A stretch of 9,318 nt of DNA from an uncultured Cytophagales bacterium. GTDB lineage: Bacteria; Bacteroidota; Bacteroidia; Cytophagales; Amoebophilaceae. A program made the position numbers and the translations under genes. The notes beneath the pieces are model-generated. The model made no database searches and was not told the origin of the DNA. It saw nothing but the letters and a program-made list of their open reading frames with translations. The stretch's first letter is position 1; each line of letters starts with the position of its first letter. Shown here one piece after another: positions 7,749 through 9,318 of the stretch. The stretch lies in contig CAJQOF010000129.1 of the NCBI GenBank assembly GCA_905479855.1, forward strand, positions 1-9,318, read 5' to 3'.

Positions 7749-7883
7749 CATCAAAGAAGGTTATAAGGTTTTGGGTATTATGAGCATACACTCTCTGTAA
7801 TTTGAGCCAGCATTTTTTCGGACTTCGTGTGGCCATATTTGGAGTAATCAGGATGGGATAACAATTTATAGCGCAAGAACAGC
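7749..7883. other. Intergenic stretch between the IS66 right end and the engB 3' region, no supported gene
   Basis: About 135 bp contain no ORF I can support. A minus-strand frame begins with an ATG at 7834 (MATRSPKKCWLKLQRVYAHN) and runs through the inverted repeat into the IS. It could be a gene start truncated by the insertion, but it has no recognisable family, so I do not call it. Confidence 0.4.
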
Positions 7884-7905
7884 GCATAAGCAGCAGCGCT
7901 TACGC
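7884..7905 (-). terminator. Hairpin at the engB stop codon, possible terminator
   Basis: On the minus transcript GCGUAAGC (7905-7898, containing the UAA stop) can pair with GCUUAUGC (7891-7884) over 8 bp with one G-U pair and a 6-base loop. No U-tract follows, so it is at best a weak intrinsic terminator or a 3'-end-stabilising stem. Confidence 0.35.
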
Positions 7906-8508
7906 TAACGCCTTTCCCTCGTCGAGGGCATGCGCTATATATTCCAAAATTTCCTCGCGGCCTGTCCCCTCTCGGGAGGAAGTCACAAATATTTTCGGCA
8001 ATTTCTCCCAGTTGTTGCGCAACTCATTCTCCAGTGCAGCCATATTTTGTTGTACCTGCTGCTTAGATTCTTTATCTGCCTTGGTGAGTTAAATAACAAA
8101 GGGTATCTCGCGTGCTCCTAGCCAATTGATGAGGGTTACGTCCAGTTTTTGGGGTTTATGCCTTGCATCCACCAGCACCAACACAAAGTTAAGCTGCTTT
8201 CTGTGGAGTAGATAGGTCTTCACCATCTTTTCCCATTCCTGCCTTTTTGCTTTGCTCACCTTGGCCCATCCATAGCCCGGTAGGTCAACAAGATGCCAAT
8301 CGCTATTAATGAGAAAGTGATTGATGAGCTGTGTTTTACCCGGCTTACTCGATATTTTAGCAACTTGTTTTCGGTCTAGCAGCATGTTAATCAACGAGGA
8401 CTTGCCTACGTTGGACCTGCCCATAAGCGCCAGCTCGGGCTTTGACTCTTGCGGGCACTGTGTGTGGTTAGCGCTACTTTTTGTAAAAAAAACTGTTTTT
8501 ATTTTCAT
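7900..8508 (-). pseudogene. engB: Ribosome-biogenesis GTPase EngB (YsxC/YihA) with one in-frame premature TAA
   Basis: EngB is a cytosolic GTPase needed for large ribosomal subunit assembly. The frame from the ATG at 8508 has 202 codons before its TAA at 7900-7902, the usual family length, but codon 140 (8089-8091) is TAA. Before it are G1 GRSNVGKS (30-37), the G2 Thr59 in KPGKTQ and G3 DLPGYGWA (75-82). After it, in the same frame, come G4 TKAD (142-145), the G5-like VTSSREGTGREEIL region and a normal C-terminus ending EGKALA. No frameshift is present, and a single base change (for example TTA to TAA) would explain the break in the conserved FVI-x-x-TKAD segment. Terminated at codon 140, the product lacks guanine recognition and should be non-functional. 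Possible explanations are sequencing error, recent loss, a second copy elsewhere or readthrough. TAA is a true stop in dapF and the Ntn hydrolase gene, so code reassignment is unlikely. Confidence 0.9.
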
Positions 8509-8560
8509 GACGTTAGGATTTTCACCTTATTGATGTAGAGATGCGTTATTAGCAGCTGGG

Positions 8561-8692
8561 CTAATGCCCCTGTTTTTTTCCCGCTTCCACATTGGTGAGT
8601 GACGCAGCATAGTGCAACATGCTAGAAGTAGATTTCTGATAAATTTTTAGTGTATCCAGCAAAGCCAAGAGAGCTACTGAAAACTCACTATA
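8561..8692 (-). pseudogene. Remnant of a second Rpn-family nuclease gene
   Basis: A 44-codon open stretch bounded by stops (TGA at 8693-8695, TAG at 8561-8563) reads FSVALLALLDTLKIYQKS and then SMLHYAASLTNVEAGKKQGH. The SMLHYAASLT part repeats the larger Rpn remnant upstream, with 39 of 44 identical bases between 8580-8623 and 8914-8957. The VALLALLDTLK part looks like the family helix that seems to be missing from the larger copy. It has no start codon of its own and ends abruptly after the match, so it is a degraded fragment of a tandem duplicate. It occupies the region upstream of engB. Confidence 0.6.
8580..8623 (-). repeat. Direct repeat copy 1 (Rpn gene fragment)
   Basis: This 44-bp stretch matches 8914-8957 in the same orientation at 39 of 44 positions. 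The last 26 bases are identical. The repeats are 334 bp apart and both are coding in the same relative frame (SMLHYAASLT). Confidence 0.9.
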
Positions 8693-8705
8693 TCAACAAA
8701 TATCT

Positions 8706-9318
8706 TTACCGCATACTCAAACGCCCCAAGTCTGCTGCACTTAGGCCTGTCCATTTTTGAACTTGCTCCACAGGAGCACCATCGTATATCATTTGGGTTG
8801 CAACTTTTGCTATACCCCTTTCCATACCCTTATTTTCTAATACCTGTCCGTAAGTCATAATAATCTCTGGTTTGTCTGTAAATACTTTTTCTAAGAACTT
8901 AAAATACTTTCTGCCCACCTTCACACTGGTCAGTGACGCAGCATAGTGCAACATGCTGGTAATGTAGTCGTCACCAACCGCTTTTATGCACGCATTGGGG
9001 CACAATGGCCCGTCTTCAGAAATTGTTTATCACTAATCTGCGTGCAATCTATCAAATGGAAACGTAATGCAAATTCTAGTATGCCCCTTACTTCAGAAAA
9101 CACAAAAAGATGCCGTTGGTTGTAAACTTTCTCATTTACAATGGGAAAAAGGCCCCCTATCCCTATCCAACCACATTGCAGGAATACGCTGAGTATGCCA
9201 AGAGGGATTAGCACACCGAGAATGTAGCCAAGAAAGCGCGGCAGTATCATGATATCTGCGTCACTCTGGTGCTCGCTGCACGTGAACAATGCAGCCTCTT
9301 TGGCTTTCATCTTTGCCG
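8706..9318 (-). pseudogene. Decayed Rpn-family nuclease (PD-(D/E)XK 'transposase', YhgA-like), 5' end beyond the window
   Basis: Rpn proteins are PD-(D/E)XK nucleases, often annotated as transposases and linked to recombination. Reading from the right edge, an open frame gives EHQSDADIM (the family's E-x-Q core; 9271-9245), RFLGYIL, then KVYNQRHLF and FHLIDCTQISDKQFL, and stops at 8984-8986. The family continues here in another frame: IKAVGDDYITSMLHYAASLTS, KYFKFLEKVF and the C-terminal KGMERGIAKVATQMIYDGAPVEQVQKWTGLSAADL, ending with TAA at 8706-8708. About 35 residues of the family (the ELALKH to LLALL helices) seem to be missing at the junction near 8984-8995, together with a frame change. 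The part that begins at 9005 has only a TTG, not a believable start. The frame is open to the edge at 9318, so the N-terminus lies outside. Confidence 0.75.
8914..8957 (-). repeat. Direct repeat copy 2 (inside the larger Rpn remnant)
   Basis: This is the partner of 8580-8623 (39 of 44 bases identical). It encodes SMLHYAASLTSVKVG in the larger remnant. Confidence 0.9.

Noticed and set aside
7855..7868. GGGATAACAATTTA, resembling half of a lac operator
   Set aside because: Only an 11-base half-site matches and there is no symmetrical partner; the organism type and context make this coincidence.
7630..7887. A minus-strand 85-residue ORF crossing the IS right end
   Set aside because: Most of it is antisense to the transposase and the inverted repeat; the part outside the IS has no recognisable family.
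8706..9005. A free-standing 99-residue Rpn-like gene
   Set aside because: Its apparent start is a TTG inside the junction where the upstream Rpn frame breaks; it is the C-terminal half of one pseudogene.
8984..9310. A 108-residue membrane protein (hydrophobic stretch after RFLGYIL)
   Set aside because: The flanking EHQS, KVYNQRHLF and FHLIDCTQISD segments match Rpn nucleases, and the frame is open through the right edge, so the hydrophobic stretch is part of a decayed nuclease gene.

Overview
The window reads as chromosome of a Bacteroidota bacterium, probably a host-associated or intracellular lineage (Amoebophilus/Cardinium-like is my best guess, by inference only). The reasons are a long SecA of 1114 residues with the Bacteroidota-type C-terminal tail in place of the zinc-binding tail, A-rich rather than Shine-Dalgarno-like start regions, and an IS66 element beside decayed Rpn (PD-(D/E)XK 'transposase') genes. 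Every host gene lies on the minus strand; only the IS66 transposase is on the plus strand.

Layout in the direction of minus-strand transcription (high to low coordinates): a decayed Rpn nuclease gene running off the right edge (8706-9318); a smaller second Rpn remnant (8561-8692); engB/ysxC (7900-8508), a ribosome-assembly GTPase interrupted by one in-frame TAA just before its guanine-specificity motif; a complete IS66-type element (6061-7748) with perfect 19-bp terminal inverted repeats; dapF (5165-5956); a short intergenic spacer with tandem repeats and a hairpin (5079-5164); secA (1734-5078); a possible 30-residue small ORF (1633-1725); an exported choloylglycine hydrolase/penicillin acylase-type Ntn hydrolase whose expected N-terminal cysteine is serine (512-1606); and the start of a lipoprotein gene cut by the left edge (1-459).

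The intact genes do housekeeping and envelope work: DapF makes meso-diaminopimelate, and SecA drives export. The two genes downstream of secA both encode exported proteins, one with an SPase I-type and one with an SPase II-type signal, so they are likely SecA clients. They are 52 bp apart and probably co-transcribed.

The right third is accessory and degraded. The IS66 element has no target-site duplication, which suggests that its flanks were joined by recombination or rearrangement. Its transposase needs a -1 shift on an A7 run to be full length. I do not see a clearly new multi-gene system. The most unusual points are the Cys-to-Ser Ntn hydrolase, the single nonsense codon in engB, and the A7 frameshift in the transposase.
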